NCBI GenBank assembly: GCA_016794735.1
Contig: JAEUJK010000385.1
Coordinates: 1 to 15,876, forward strand
Direction: 5' to 3'
Origin: Gemmatimonadota bacterium
Lineage (GTDB): Bacteria; Gemmatimonadota; Gemmatimonadetes; Gemmatimonadales; Gemmatimonadaceae
DNA: 15,876 bases
The translations under genes were made by a program, and so were the position numbers. The notes under the pieces were generated by a model, which worked only from the letters and a program-made list of their open reading frames with translations, had not been told where the DNA came from and did not search any database. Below, one piece after another: positions 7,020 to 13,834 of the stretch; positions within the stretch are counted from its first letter, which is position 1, and every line of letters begins with the position of its first letter.

Positions 7020-8570
7020 CTAACGAGTCTCGAGTGTCCCCGGCGGGCAGTACTGCTCCGGGTGACCCCAACGGATGAGCTCCCAGGGACCGGGAGTGGG
7101 CACGGCGGACGGTTGCAGCGCATACACCGTGTACCCGGCGTTCTCCCAGGTGCGGCGCATCCACGGCGGGTACTTCGTGGCGAGCTGGGCCACCAGGGCA
7201 GAAACGCAATCGGTCCATGGATCCCGCGGCACCACCACGTGGGTGATCCGGCGCGCCTGCAACACCTCGATGTGGCCGTCACTGGTCCGGTCCGGCATCC
7301 CCATCGCCGGGACGCCGGTGCGCAACGTGAGGAGTCGCGGGTTATGGAACGCCACCCGCACCTCCGATCCCGCAGCCGATGACCTGACCCACTGCAGCAT
7401 CTCCTCACCGGCCGGGTCTCCGGTGATCGAGTGCGGTGGCGGCTGGACCCACGCCCGCATCACCACCCCACCCATCACCACCACCATGAGCGCGGCGACC
7501 ACCTCCGCGCTGCGCAACGTGCGCAGTCGCATCGCCACCGTGTACAACCCGGTCACCAGGCCCAGCGCAATCAACGGATACAACGGCCAGTAGTACCGGG
7601 TGTTCGCGACCGGTGAGATCAGCAGCATCGCGGCATACGCCACAACCACCACGGCGAGGAAGGTGTGGCGGTATCGACGCACCAGCACGACCGCACCCAG
7701 CACCAGCGCGAGTGCACCGACCAGGTGCCAGGCATCATTGGCCCGGTCCCCCGCGAACGGATACCCCATCACCTCAAAACACGCAAAGCGGAACTCGTTC
7801 CACGCGAGCAGCCAGCGTTGTTCCGCGCCGCGAAAGGTCGACCCCAGCAAGTCCCGGTACGGCACCTGCACCAACCCGACGGCGAGCGCGCCGAGGCCTG
7901 CCACCCCCCACACCGCCACCGGTACCCACGGACGTCCGCGCCACTGCAACCAGCGCAGGAGTCCAAAGAGCAACAGCGCCGGGACCAGCACCACGCCCGG
8001 CGCGCGGTACGCCATGGCCACCGCGCCCAGCACCGTCACCAGCGTCGTGCGCCACGCCGTCCACGTGGTCGTGCGATCCACCACCGACACGCACCCCCAG
8101 AGCAGCACACAGAACCCGGGGTCCGAGAGCGGCACGAGCAACCCCCCCGATCGTTCCATCCCGAGGGCCGTGAGGCCGGCGGCCAGGGCGCGTTGCCACG
8201 TGGGGACGTCGCGCGGGAGTGCGCGCGACACCGCCCACGCGAACAGCAGCACGAACACGACGTTGAGGGCGCGAAAGACACCGGGCTCGCGCCCGAAGAG
8301 CGCGATGATCGGCGCGAGGGTGACCGGAAATCCCGGCGGGTACGTCTCGGGTCCCACCCCCCACACCGACTCGTGGTACAGGTACCCGATGTCACCGTAG
8401 GGCCGGCCATCGAGCAGGGCGAGCGCATGCAGGAGGTACTGCGCATGGTCGCCAAGCCGCGCGTCGGGATGCCACCCCCAATGGCGCACCGTGACCAGCA
8501 GCCATGGCGCCAGCGCAAGCAGCCACCAGGCCACGGACGACCGCGTGGCCCCGCGCGACGCGTCCGTCAC
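7020..8570 (-). CDS. Polytopic membrane protein, GT-C (ArnT/PMT-like) glycosyltransferase candidate
   Basis: A 516-residue protein with about ten hydrophobic segments: an N-terminal helix near 13-28, then a periplasmic loop, then alternating helices up to about residue 365, and a soluble C-terminal domain of about 130 residues. The first loop carries RLGDHAQYLLHA (Asp41), in the position where GT-C enzymes of the GT39/GT83 type have their catalytic acidic residue before a hydrophobic helix. TYPPGFPV, further on, is typical of these proteins. Such enzymes move a sugar from a polyprenyl-phosphate carrier to lipid or protein on the outer face of the inner membrane. Donor and acceptor cannot be read from the sequence. 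The start is GTG (MTDASRG), without a good Shine-Dalgarno. The stop codon TAG sits inside a CGTTAGG motif. It lies 57 bases after the peptidase gene and 97 bases before the flavoenzyme gene. Confidence 0.7.
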   Translation of the reverse strand: MTDASRGATRSSVAWWLLALAPWLLVTVRHWGWHPDARLGDHAQYLLHALALLDGRPYGDIGYLYHESVWGVGPETYPPGFPVTLAPIIALFGREPGVFRALNVVFVLLFAWAVSRALPRDVPTWQRALAAGLTALGMERSGGLLVPLSDPGFCVLLWGCVSVVDRTTTWTAWRTTLVTVLGAVAMAYRAPGVVLVPALLLFGLLRWLQWRGRPWVPVAVWGVAGLGALAVGLVQVPYRDLLGSTFRGAEQRWLLAWNEFRFACFEVMGYPFAGDRANDAWHLVGALALVLGAVVLVRRYRHTFLAVVVVAYAAMLLISPVANTRYYWPLYPLIALGLVTGLYTVAMRLRTLRSAEVVAALMVVVMGGVVMRAWVQPPPHSITGDPAGEEMLQWVRSSAAGSEVRVAFHNPRLLTLRTGVPAMGMPDRTSDGHIEVLQARRITHVVVPRDPWTDCVSALVAQLATKYPPWMRRTWENAGYTVYALQPSAVPTPGPWELIRWGHPEQYCPPGTLETR

Positions 8571-8627
8571 GCGCCCCGGACCCTGAGCATCTCCTGCGCG
8601 CGACGGCCGTCGGCCAGTGTCACGTCC

Positions 8628-9833
8628 TTACGGAAGGCGGCCGTACTTCCGCATCGCCGCCATCAGGCGGTCACGCGGCATGCCGTAGATGCGCAGGTCA
8701 TTGGCACCGGTCATCGTCTGCGACGCCAGCAACGCGTTGGTGATCGCCGCCTCCGTCGCCCACGCCGTGGCCTGGAACAGCGGCGAGATGATCGCGTTGC
8801 TCAGCATCTTCACGGTCGACGAGTCCTGCGCCATCGCTGTCCGGGCATTGGCCGTGGAGAAGGCCACGAAGATGTCCCCCGAGCCGTTCCCCCCAAAGCC
8901 GCCTTGCCGGCCAAGCCCGACCGCCACGCGCTTGACGATGCGCTGCAACTGGTGGGGCATCAGCGGGGCATCGGTCGCCACCACGACGATGATGGAACCC
9001 TGCTCCGCATTCAGGTCGCTCGCGGCATCGTTTCCACCGCTGGCACCACACTTCGGCACGCCGCGCATCTCCGCCGGCACATCACCCGGCCCGGCGTAAC
9101 ACGACTGCAGGTCGGAGATCTCCTCGCCCACCGGGACTCCCGCGATGCGCAGGTCCCGTCGACTGCCATAGTTGCACTGGACCAGGACACCGACGGTGTA
9201 CCCGCCCTGCGCGGCCGACAACACACGCGATGCCGTCCCGATCCCGCCCTTGAACCCGTGGCAACGCATCCCCGTCCCGCCACCCACCGCGCCTTCCAGC
9301 ACCGGACCACCCGATGCGCCATCGAGCGCACTCTTCACGTGCTCGGGGGTGACGTGAAAGCCGTTGATGTCATTCAGCCCGCCGTCATACGTCTCGGCGA
9401 CCACCGGGAGTCCCCACGGCTGCAGCCCGGGCTTCCCGACCTGCCACATGAGGATCGCGTCGCGCACGATCCCCACGGAATGGGTGTTCGTGATCCCGAT
9501 CGGTCCCTCGAGGATCCCACCCTCCTGCAACCACGTGGTCCCGGTCATCTCCCCGTTGCCGTTGAGCGTGAACCAGGCGCCAAAGACGGGATCGGGGTTC
9601 GACTTGCCACGCGGGTGCACCACCGTGACGCCGGTGCGCACCGGTCCCTTGCCGACAACGAGCTTGCCGCTCCCCGAGATCAGCGTCGTGTGTCCCACCT
9701 CGACGCCGGCGACATCGGTGATCGCGTTCAGTCGCCCCGGCGTTCCGCCGATGGGGAGCTTGAGGTCATGCTCGCGCGGCTGCTGGGCCGCGAGGGCAAA
9801 GGGCAGGACGAGGAGCGGGATCGCGTAGCGCAT
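8628..9833 (-). CDS. Exported P1 family peptidase (DmpA/BapA type, MEROPS S58)
   Basis: The 401-residue preprotein has a signal peptide (MRYAIPLLVLPFALAAQ) and then a full P1-peptidase. Visible landmarks are RLNAITDVAGVEVGHTT near residue 33, NDINGFHVTPEHV, FKGGIGTASRVL, and the autoprocessing region GGNDAASDLNAEQ|GSIIVVVATDAPL. In characterised DmpA/BapA enzymes the precursor cleaves itself before a Ser that becomes the N-terminal nucleophile of the beta chain; by alignment from memory that residue is Ser280 here. Characterised members cut N-terminal D-amino acids, beta-amino acids or beta-alanine (as in carnosine) from short peptides and amides. An exported member would release beta-alanine outside the cytosol, upstream of the aminotransferase encoded by the preceding gene. 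A longer frame to 9986 exists but overlaps the aminotransferase 3' end and precedes the signal peptide, so the ATG at 9833 is preferred. A strong hairpin ends at the base before this ATG. Confidence 0.9.
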   Translation of the reverse strand: MRYAIPLLVLPFALAAQQPREHDLKLPIGGTPGRLNAITDVAGVEVGHTTLISGSGKLVVGKGPVRTGVTVVHPRGKSNPDPVFGAWFTLNGNGEMTGTTWLQEGGILEGPIGITNTHSVGIVRDAILMWQVGKPGLQPWGLPVVAETYDGGLNDINGFHVTPEHVKSALDGASGGPVLEGAVGGGTGMRCHGFKGGIGTASRVLSAAQGGYTVGVLVQCNYGSRRDLRIAGVPVGEEISDLQSCYAGPGDVPAEMRGVPKCGASGGNDAASDLNAEQGSIIVVVATDAPLMPHQLQRIVKRVAVGLGRQGGFGGNGSGDIFVAFSTANARTAMAQDSSTVKMLSNAIISPLFQATAWATEAAITNALLASQTMTGANDLRIYGMPRDRLMAAMRKYGRLP

Positions 9834-9864
9834 GGTTGTGGGGCCAGTGAGGGCACCCACAACC
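9834..9864 (-). promoter_or_regulatory. Strong hairpin directly abutting the P1-peptidase start codon
   Basis: GGTTGTGGG (9834-9842) and CCCACAACC (9856-9864) are perfect 9-base inverted repeats. Inside them GCC (9843-9845) pairs with GGC (9852-9854), leaving one bulged base and a six-base loop, so the stem is twelve pairs. On the transcript the last stem base is immediately followed by the ATG at 9833, so the whole region that would hold a Shine-Dalgarno is in the stem. It also starts 33 bases after the aminotransferase stop. No U run follows, which argues against a simple intrinsic terminator and for control of translation initiation or mRNA processing. Confidence 0.6.
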
Positions 9865-9897
9865 TGACGCCAACCCGGCCCCGCGCAAGCACTACCG

Positions 9898-11229
9898 CTA
9901 GGCGACCCGACGCAACGCGTCGCGCACGCCGTCCACGATCCGGTCGATCTGCGGCTTCTCGATGATGAGCGGCGGCGACAGGGCAATGATGTCGCCCGTC
10001 ACGCGGATCAGGAGCCCGTGGCGGAAGCAATCGACGTGCACATCCATCGCGCGCGCGCCCAACTTGCCGTCGCGACTCGCGAGCTCGATGCCCGCCACCA
10101 TCCCGAGGTTCCGGATGTCGATGACGTTGGGCTCACCCTTGAGCGAGTGCACCGCGTCCTGCCAGTACGGGGCGAGGTCGGCCGCGCGTTCGAACAGTCC
10201 CTCGTCGCGATACAGGTCGAGCGTCGCGAGCCCGGCCGCGCACGCCAGGGGATGCCCCGAGTACGTGTACCCGTGGAAGAACTCGATGCCACCCTCGGCC
10301 GCGTTCACCACGCTGTCGTAGATCCCGTTGCGCACGAACACCGCACCCATCGGCACGGCGGCGTTGGTGATCCCTTTCGCGACCGTCATCATGTCCGGCG
10401 TCACGCCAAAATACGTGCTGCCGAACGCGGACCCGAGCCGCCCGAAACCGGTGATCACCTCGTCGAAGATCAACAGGATGCCGTGGGCCGAGCAAATGTC
10501 GCGGAGCTTCTCGAGGTATCCGCGCGGCGGCACGAGGACCCCCGCGGAGCCAGCAACCGGTTCCACGATCACGGCGGCAATCGTGTCGCCGCCGTAGGTC
10601 GCCACCATCGTCTCCAGGGCATCCGCGAGGTGCGCCCCGTGCGCCGGCTGCCCCTTGCTGAACAGGTTTTCGGCGATCCCGTGCGTGGCCGGCAGGTGCG
10701 CGTCCGTGTGCGGCATGAGGTGCGACGCGAACGCCTTCTTGTTGTTCTCGAGCCCGCCCACCGAGATCCCGCCGAAGCCGACCCCATGGTATCCGCGCAC
10801 GCGGCCGATCAGGCGCTTGCGCTGCGGTTCACCGCGGCACTGATGGTAGGCGATGGCGATCTTGATCGCCGTGTCGACCGCCTCGGAGCCCGAGTTCCCG
10901 AAGAACACGTGGTCGAGGTCACCGGGCGTCATCGCGGCGAGGCGCGTGGCGAGCTGGAACTGCAGCGGGTGCCCCATGTTGAAGCCGGGGGCGTAGTCGA
11001 GGGTCGCCGCGGCCTTCTGCACCGCGGTCACGATCGGCTCCCGGCAGTGCCCGGCGTTCACACACCACAACCCGGCCGTCCCGTCGAGGATCTCGTTGCC
11101 GTCGACGTCCGTGTAGTACATCCCGTGCGCCTTCGCCAGCAAACGCGGCGCGCGCTTGAACGCCCGGTTCGCCGTGAACGGCATCCAGAGTTCTTCCAGG
11201 GAGAGGTCGGCGGGAGCGAGCGTGGCCAT
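9898..11229 (-). CDS. bauA: Omega-amino acid (beta-alanine):pyruvate aminotransferase, class III
   Basis: The 443-residue protein starts MATLAPADLSLEELWMPFTANRAF, the WMPFTANR segment being characteristic of the omega-amino acid:pyruvate aminotransferase branch. Further motifs: FFGNSGSEAVDTAIKIA for the PLP phosphate site, GYHGVGFGGISVGG, LLIFDEVITGFGRLGS with Asp256, and MTVAKGITNAAVPMG with the Schiff-base Lys285, three residues short of the numbering in Pseudomonas enzymes. FFHGYTYSGHPLACAA completes the active site. It transfers the amino group of beta-alanine (and often other omega-amino acids or amines) to pyruvate, giving malonic semialdehyde and alanine in the cytosol. Malonic semialdehyde is a substrate of MmsA, encoded on the other strand at 2860. 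The start at 11229 is chosen because the family N-terminus begins there; the frame continues upstream through a tandem-repeat leader without homology. No Shine-Dalgarno is visible. The symbol follows the Pseudomonas usage and assumes the beta-alanine specificity. Confidence 0.9.
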   Translation of the reverse strand: MATLAPADLSLEELWMPFTANRAFKRAPRLLAKAHGMYYTDVDGNEILDGTAGLWCVNAGHCREPIVTAVQKAAATLDYAPGFNMGHPLQFQLATRLAAMTPGDLDHVFFGNSGSEAVDTAIKIAIAYHQCRGEPQRKRLIGRVRGYHGVGFGGISVGGLENNKKAFASHLMPHTDAHLPATHGIAENLFSKGQPAHGAHLADALETMVATYGGDTIAAVIVEPVAGSAGVLVPPRGYLEKLRDICSAHGILLIFDEVITGFGRLGSAFGSTYFGVTPDMMTVAKGITNAAVPMGAVFVRNGIYDSVVNAAEGGIEFFHGYTYSGHPLACAAGLATLDLYRDEGLFERAADLAPYWQDAVHSLKGEPNVIDIRNLGMVAGIELASRDGKLGARAMDVHVDCFRHGLLIRVTGDIIALSPPLIIEKPQIDRIVDGVRDALRRVA

Positions 11230-11254
11230 GGGTGCGGGATCTGGTGGGAGATCG

Positions 11255-11282
11255 GACGGCAGACGGCAGACGGCAGACGGCA
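11255..11282. repeat. Four perfect tandem copies of the heptamer GACGGCA
   Basis: GACGGCA is repeated exactly four times at 11255, 11262, 11269 and 11276 (TGCCGTC on the transcribed strand), 26 bases upstream of the aminotransferase start at 11229. It lies in the 103-base gap after the CmpX-like gene, so it is in the leader or promoter region of the aminotransferase. Seven-base units are prone to slippage and would alter spacing without a reading-frame effect, since the repeat is outside the chosen coding region. Confidence 0.75.
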
Positions 11283-11297
11283 CAGCGTAACATCGGG

Positions 11298-11321
11298 ACG
11301 CTGACGCGCAAGGCGCAGCGT
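11298..11321 (-). terminator. Candidate hairpin terminator after the CmpX-like gene
   Basis: ACGCTG (11298-11303) pairs with CAGCGT (11316-11321), and CGC (11305-11307) with GCG (11313-11315), with one bulged A and a five-base loop. It begins 11 bases after the stop codon of the CmpX-like gene on the minus strand. No U tract follows, so it is either a Rho-assisted stop or a 3'-end stabiliser. Confidence 0.35.
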
Positions 11322-11332
11322 GCCCGCGAGAG

Positions 11333-12115
11333 CTACATCGACTTCTCCGGCTCGGCGGTCGCCCGTGCCTGGGCTTCCGCATCGTCGGCGACCTCTTCGG
11401 CATCGAGCTGCGCCTCTTCCTCCTGCTCGCGCTCGGCCGTTTCCCGCTCGATCGCATCGCGCTCGGCGCGATACCGCGAGTACCACTCGCGGGTCACTTC
11501 GCCGGCCAGCTCCCGATTGCCGAGGCCGAAGGCGAGGGCCATCGCCAGGGCAATGGCACCGAAGAGGATGGCAAACGCCGTCGTGACGATGTCGGTGGCG
11601 ATGCCCAGTTCCTGCAGGGCCATGAAGATCGCCAGGACCACCACGCCCCAGCGGCCCACGCGCGCGAGCGTCGGGCCGCCTTGTACGGCACCAGCCGACG
11701 CCATGATCAGCCCGCCCGTGAAGCGTCCCAGGACAATGCCGACGATGAGGATCACGATCGCCGACATCAGGCTCGGGATGTACCCCACGAGCTCGGCGAA
11801 CACGTCCGCCAGCGACTCCATGCCTAACGCGTTCGCGGCCACCATGATCACCGCGAACATCACGAACCAGAACAGCAGCTTGCCCACCACCCGCGTGGGG
11901 TTGAAGTGCGATCCCGACCGCTCGACCGCCTCCATCACGCCGCCGCGGGCGAGGATGCTGTTCAGGCGCAGGCGTCGGAGCAGGCGTTCGGAGCCGCGCT
12001 CGACGAGTTTCGCGAGGAGGTACCCCGCAAAGAGGATGACCAGGGCACCTGCCAGCGCGGGGACGATGTCACCGAGCTGGGCAAAGCTCTCCTGCAGTCG
12101 TTGAAAGAAGGTCAC
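11333..12115 (-). CDS. CmpX/MscS-related conserved TM-helix membrane protein
   Basis: A 260-residue protein with five hydrophobic helices at about 18-38, 76-96, 109-130, 152-170 and 178-197. The repeated pattern (GALVILFAGYLLAKLVERG, then AIVILIVGIVLGRFTGG) and the AMALAFGLGNRELAGEV segment match the conserved TM-helix repeats of CmpX-type proteins, relatives of mechanosensitive channels. The soluble MscS beta-domain that would follow in a true small-conductance channel is absent. Instead the chain ends in a strongly charged, Glu/Ala-rich coiled-coil-like tail (210-260). CmpX has been linked to membrane-stress sensing in Pseudomonas; conductance is not shown for this one. The start is a GTG at 12115 without a Shine-Dalgarno. 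Leu97 uses TTA within CGTTAGGC. It follows the zinc-ribbon gene by 40 bases, so co-transcription with it is likely. Confidence 0.8.
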   Translation of the reverse strand: MTFFQRLQESFAQLGDIVPALAGALVILFAGYLLAKLVERGSERLLRRLRLNSILARGGVMEAVERSGSHFNPTRVVGKLLFWFVMFAVIMVAANALGMESLADVFAELVGYIPSLMSAIVILIVGIVLGRFTGGLIMASAGAVQGGPTLARVGRWGVVVLAIFMALQELGIATDIVTTAFAILFGAIALAMALAFGLGNRELAGEVTREWYSRYRAERDAIERETAEREQEEEAQLDAEEVADDAEAQARATAEPEKSM

Positions 12116-12155
12116 GGGGCCGGGTGGAAGGGCGCGGCTGCAATCTAGCCCGTCC

Positions 12156-12377
12156 TCAGGTCCGCGTGCCCCGCTCCGCGTCGAAGATCACGCTGTTGCG
12201 GCAGACGGGGCACAGCAGCCACGTGCGGTGCCGGGCGTAGCCCAGCCCGAACGAGCCGCCGCCGATCGAACGCTCCCGCATGGGCACCGCACATCGTGGA
12301 CAGCTCGCGGTGCGCCCGGCCAGCCGGGCCGCGCGCACCTCCTGCTCTTCCTCGGGCGTGAATGGGCGTTCGGTCAT
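12156..12377 (-). CDS. Small zinc-ribbon protein
   Basis: A 73-residue soluble protein. Its N-terminal part (MTERPFTPEEEQEVRAARLA) is helical and charged; then come two CxxC knuckles, CPRC (Cys26, Cys29) and CPVC (Cys56, Cys59), 27 residues apart, which should bind one zinc ion in a zinc-ribbon fold. Between the knuckles is GGGSFGLGYARHRTWL. It resembles small TFIIB-type zinc-ribbon proteins of unknown partner, which may bind nucleic acid or protein. The start ATG overlaps the stop codon of the upstream gene by one base (TGATG), which supports this start and suggests translational coupling. Longer in-frame starts (to 12467 or 12507) run antisense-free but inside the upstream gene and lack family-like sequence. 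Confidence 0.75.
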   Translation of the reverse strand: MTERPFTPEEEQEVRAARLAGRTASCPRCAVPMRERSIGGGSFGLGYARHRTWLLCPVCRNSVIFDAERGTRT

Positions 12378-13750
12378 CAGCGAAACTGCACGGACAGGAG
12401 CGACGCACGTCGAGGTGAAGGATCGCCGGGACGTTGTGCACCACCCACCAGGTGCACCGCGTTCCATGGCGTGAGGCGCACCCGCGCCTGCGCGTTCGAC
12501 CCACCAACCATCGGCCCCTCGCGCAGGCGAAGCAAGTTCACGGTGACCCCCATCCCGATGGAGGCACCAATCGCGGTCGCGGTGGTGTACGCGCGCAGGT
12601 CATTGGCCTGCGCCATCGTCGGAAGGGCGAGCCCGATCAACCCGCCGGCGAGTGCCCCGAGGTTGAGCTGGGTCGACTGCGACTCGGTGAGGTCGAACGG
12701 CTTGGCCAGCGCCCGCGCACCGATGATGGAACCGGCGATCACGCCCCCGGTGAGCGCGCCGGCCACCAAGCGCTCGTCACTGCCATCAGCCAGGGCGGTT
12801 GCCGCACCAACCACACCGATGAGGGAAGCCGTCTGGATGGCCCCCACGTCACCGGCCGTGATCGAATAACGCGAACGACGAACCCACTGCAGCCCGAACG
12901 GATATCCCGCGAGGATCGCGGCCATCACGCCAGCCGTCGGGCCACGGTTTCCGGATTCCTTCCATCCACCAGCCATCCCGATCGCGCCAGCCGTCAACGC
13001 GCCGGCGTACGTCGATCCCCAGGTCGCGCCATGCGCTTCTCCGTCGGAGAGGTCGCGCCCGGCCGAGAGGCCAAGGCCGGTCGCAAGCATGCTTCCACCC
13101 ATCCGGGCCACCGCCGCACCACGAGCCGACGGGTTCTCGCCCGACACGACGTATGCGAGCGCGTCTCCAAGGATGCCGCCGCGCAACATCCCGTCGGTGG
13201 CCAGGTGATTCTGCGCGCGCGAGATGCTCGTCGATCTCGCGATCCCGCTCCCCGCGAAGAAGGACGCGCCCACGGTCGCCAGGTACGCCGCCACCGAACC
13301 GGGAGCGTCACCCACGAGGATGGCCATCGACGGCCCCCAGATGGTCGCCCCTGCGAGGGTCATGTTGCGCGTGAAGGCACCACCGGCGGGTTGCGAGAGG
13401 ATGTTCGCGCCCTCGGTGGTCGTCGCCACTCCACCAACCGCGGCCAGCGACTGCGAAACCGCCGACGCGAGCGACGATCGCTCCCCGTCGCTGAGCACCG
13501 TGCGCTCGAGCGCCCCGTCGGGTCGCTGCACCACGAGGACGAACCCACCTTCGGATCGGGCGTACAGCCGCGCCTCCACGAAGTCGCCGGTCACGCGCCA
13601 CGGCTCCCCCACGCGAAAGCGCGAGACAAACCGCGGCGTGATGCTCTGCACACGACCGGCCGTATCGAACGGCACCGGACGTTCCACGGACTGCGCGTGC
13701 ACCACCCCCGCCACCATCCAGCCGATCACTCCAAACAGGCGCAGTCGCAT
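12377..13750 (-). CDS. Secreted or membrane glycine-rich repeat protein of unknown function
   Basis: A 457-residue protein with a signal peptide (RLFGVIGWMVAGVVHAQS, cleavage likely after HA). Residues 30-100 form a small polar domain that looks beta-rich (SRFRVGEPWRVTGDFVEARL, then GGFVLVVQRPDG). From about 105 to 410 the chain alternates Gly/Ala-rich hydrophobic segments with short polar turns, like glycine-zipper membrane helices. A repeating unit can be seen: DLSDGEAHGATWG at 233, SITAGDVGAIQTA at 297 and DLTESQSTQLNLG at 353, each followed by a Gly-rich helix. A weaker copy lies near 180 (RAQNHLATDGMLRGG). The tail (417-457) is short and may be a final beta strand (LLSVQFR). I do not recognise a family. 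Start is the ATG at 13750; a GTG lies one codon upstream. Its stop overlaps the zinc-ribbon start. Confidence 0.7.
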   Translation of the reverse strand: MRLRLFGVIGWMVAGVVHAQSVERPVPFDTAGRVQSITPRFVSRFRVGEPWRVTGDFVEARLYARSEGGFVLVVQRPDGALERTVLSDGERSSLASAVSQSLAAVGGVATTTEGANILSQPAGGAFTRNMTLAGATIWGPSMAILVGDAPGSVAAYLATVGASFFAGSGIARSTSISRAQNHLATDGMLRGGILGDALAYVVSGENPSARGAAVARMGGSMLATGLGLSAGRDLSDGEAHGATWGSTYAGALTAGAIGMAGGWKESGNRGPTAGVMAAILAGYPFGLQWVRRSRYSITAGDVGAIQTASLIGVVGAATALADGSDERLVAGALTGGVIAGSIIGARALAKPFDLTESQSTQLNLGALAGGLIGLALPTMAQANDLRAYTTATAIGASIGMGVTVNLLRLREGPMVGGSNAQARVRLTPWNAVHLVGGAQRPGDPSPRRASLLSVQFR

Positions 13751-13814
13751 CACGCACTCACCGGGAACGGGTGTCCCATCCTACCCAGCGCGGGGCCAGG
13801 GTTCCACGCCGAGG

Positions 13815-13834
13815 CGTCCGTCACGCGTCGGACG
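13815..13834 (-). terminator. Hairpin directly after the MDR dehydrogenase stop
   Basis: CGTCCG (13815-13820) pairs with CGGACG (13829-13834) around an eight-base loop; the stem begins at the base after the stop codon of the dehydrogenase gene. No U tract follows. It may slow or end transcription between the dehydrogenase and the glycine-rich protein gene, but six pairs in such GC-rich DNA is weak evidence. Confidence 0.3.

Noticed and set aside
6923..7408. An N-terminal extension of the flavoenzyme frame back to 7408
   Set aside because: The Tat signal begins after 6922, the extension overlaps the glycosyltransferase gene, and a Shine-Dalgarno stands just before 6922.
7665..9965. A 766-codon open frame on the plus strand opposite the glycosyltransferase and peptidase genes
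   Set aside because: It is antisense to two well-supported genes, rich in Arg/His/Pro, has no recognisable domain, and is the expected shadow of GC-rich codon use on the other strand.
11255..11282. The tandem heptamers as a CRISPR or integration site
   Set aside because: Units are only seven bases with no spacers and no associated cas or integrase gene.
10018..11304. A 428-codon plus-strand frame opposite the aminotransferase
   Set aside because: It mirrors the codon positions of the class III aminotransferase, whose motifs are unmistakable.
11230..11457. An N-terminal extension of the aminotransferase through the heptamer repeats
   Set aside because: The family N-terminus starts at 11229, and the extension translates repeats and the 3' end of the CmpX-like gene.
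11333..12115. A complete MscS mechanosensitive channel
   Set aside because: The TM-helix repeats fit, but the MscS beta-domain and pore-helix pattern are absent.
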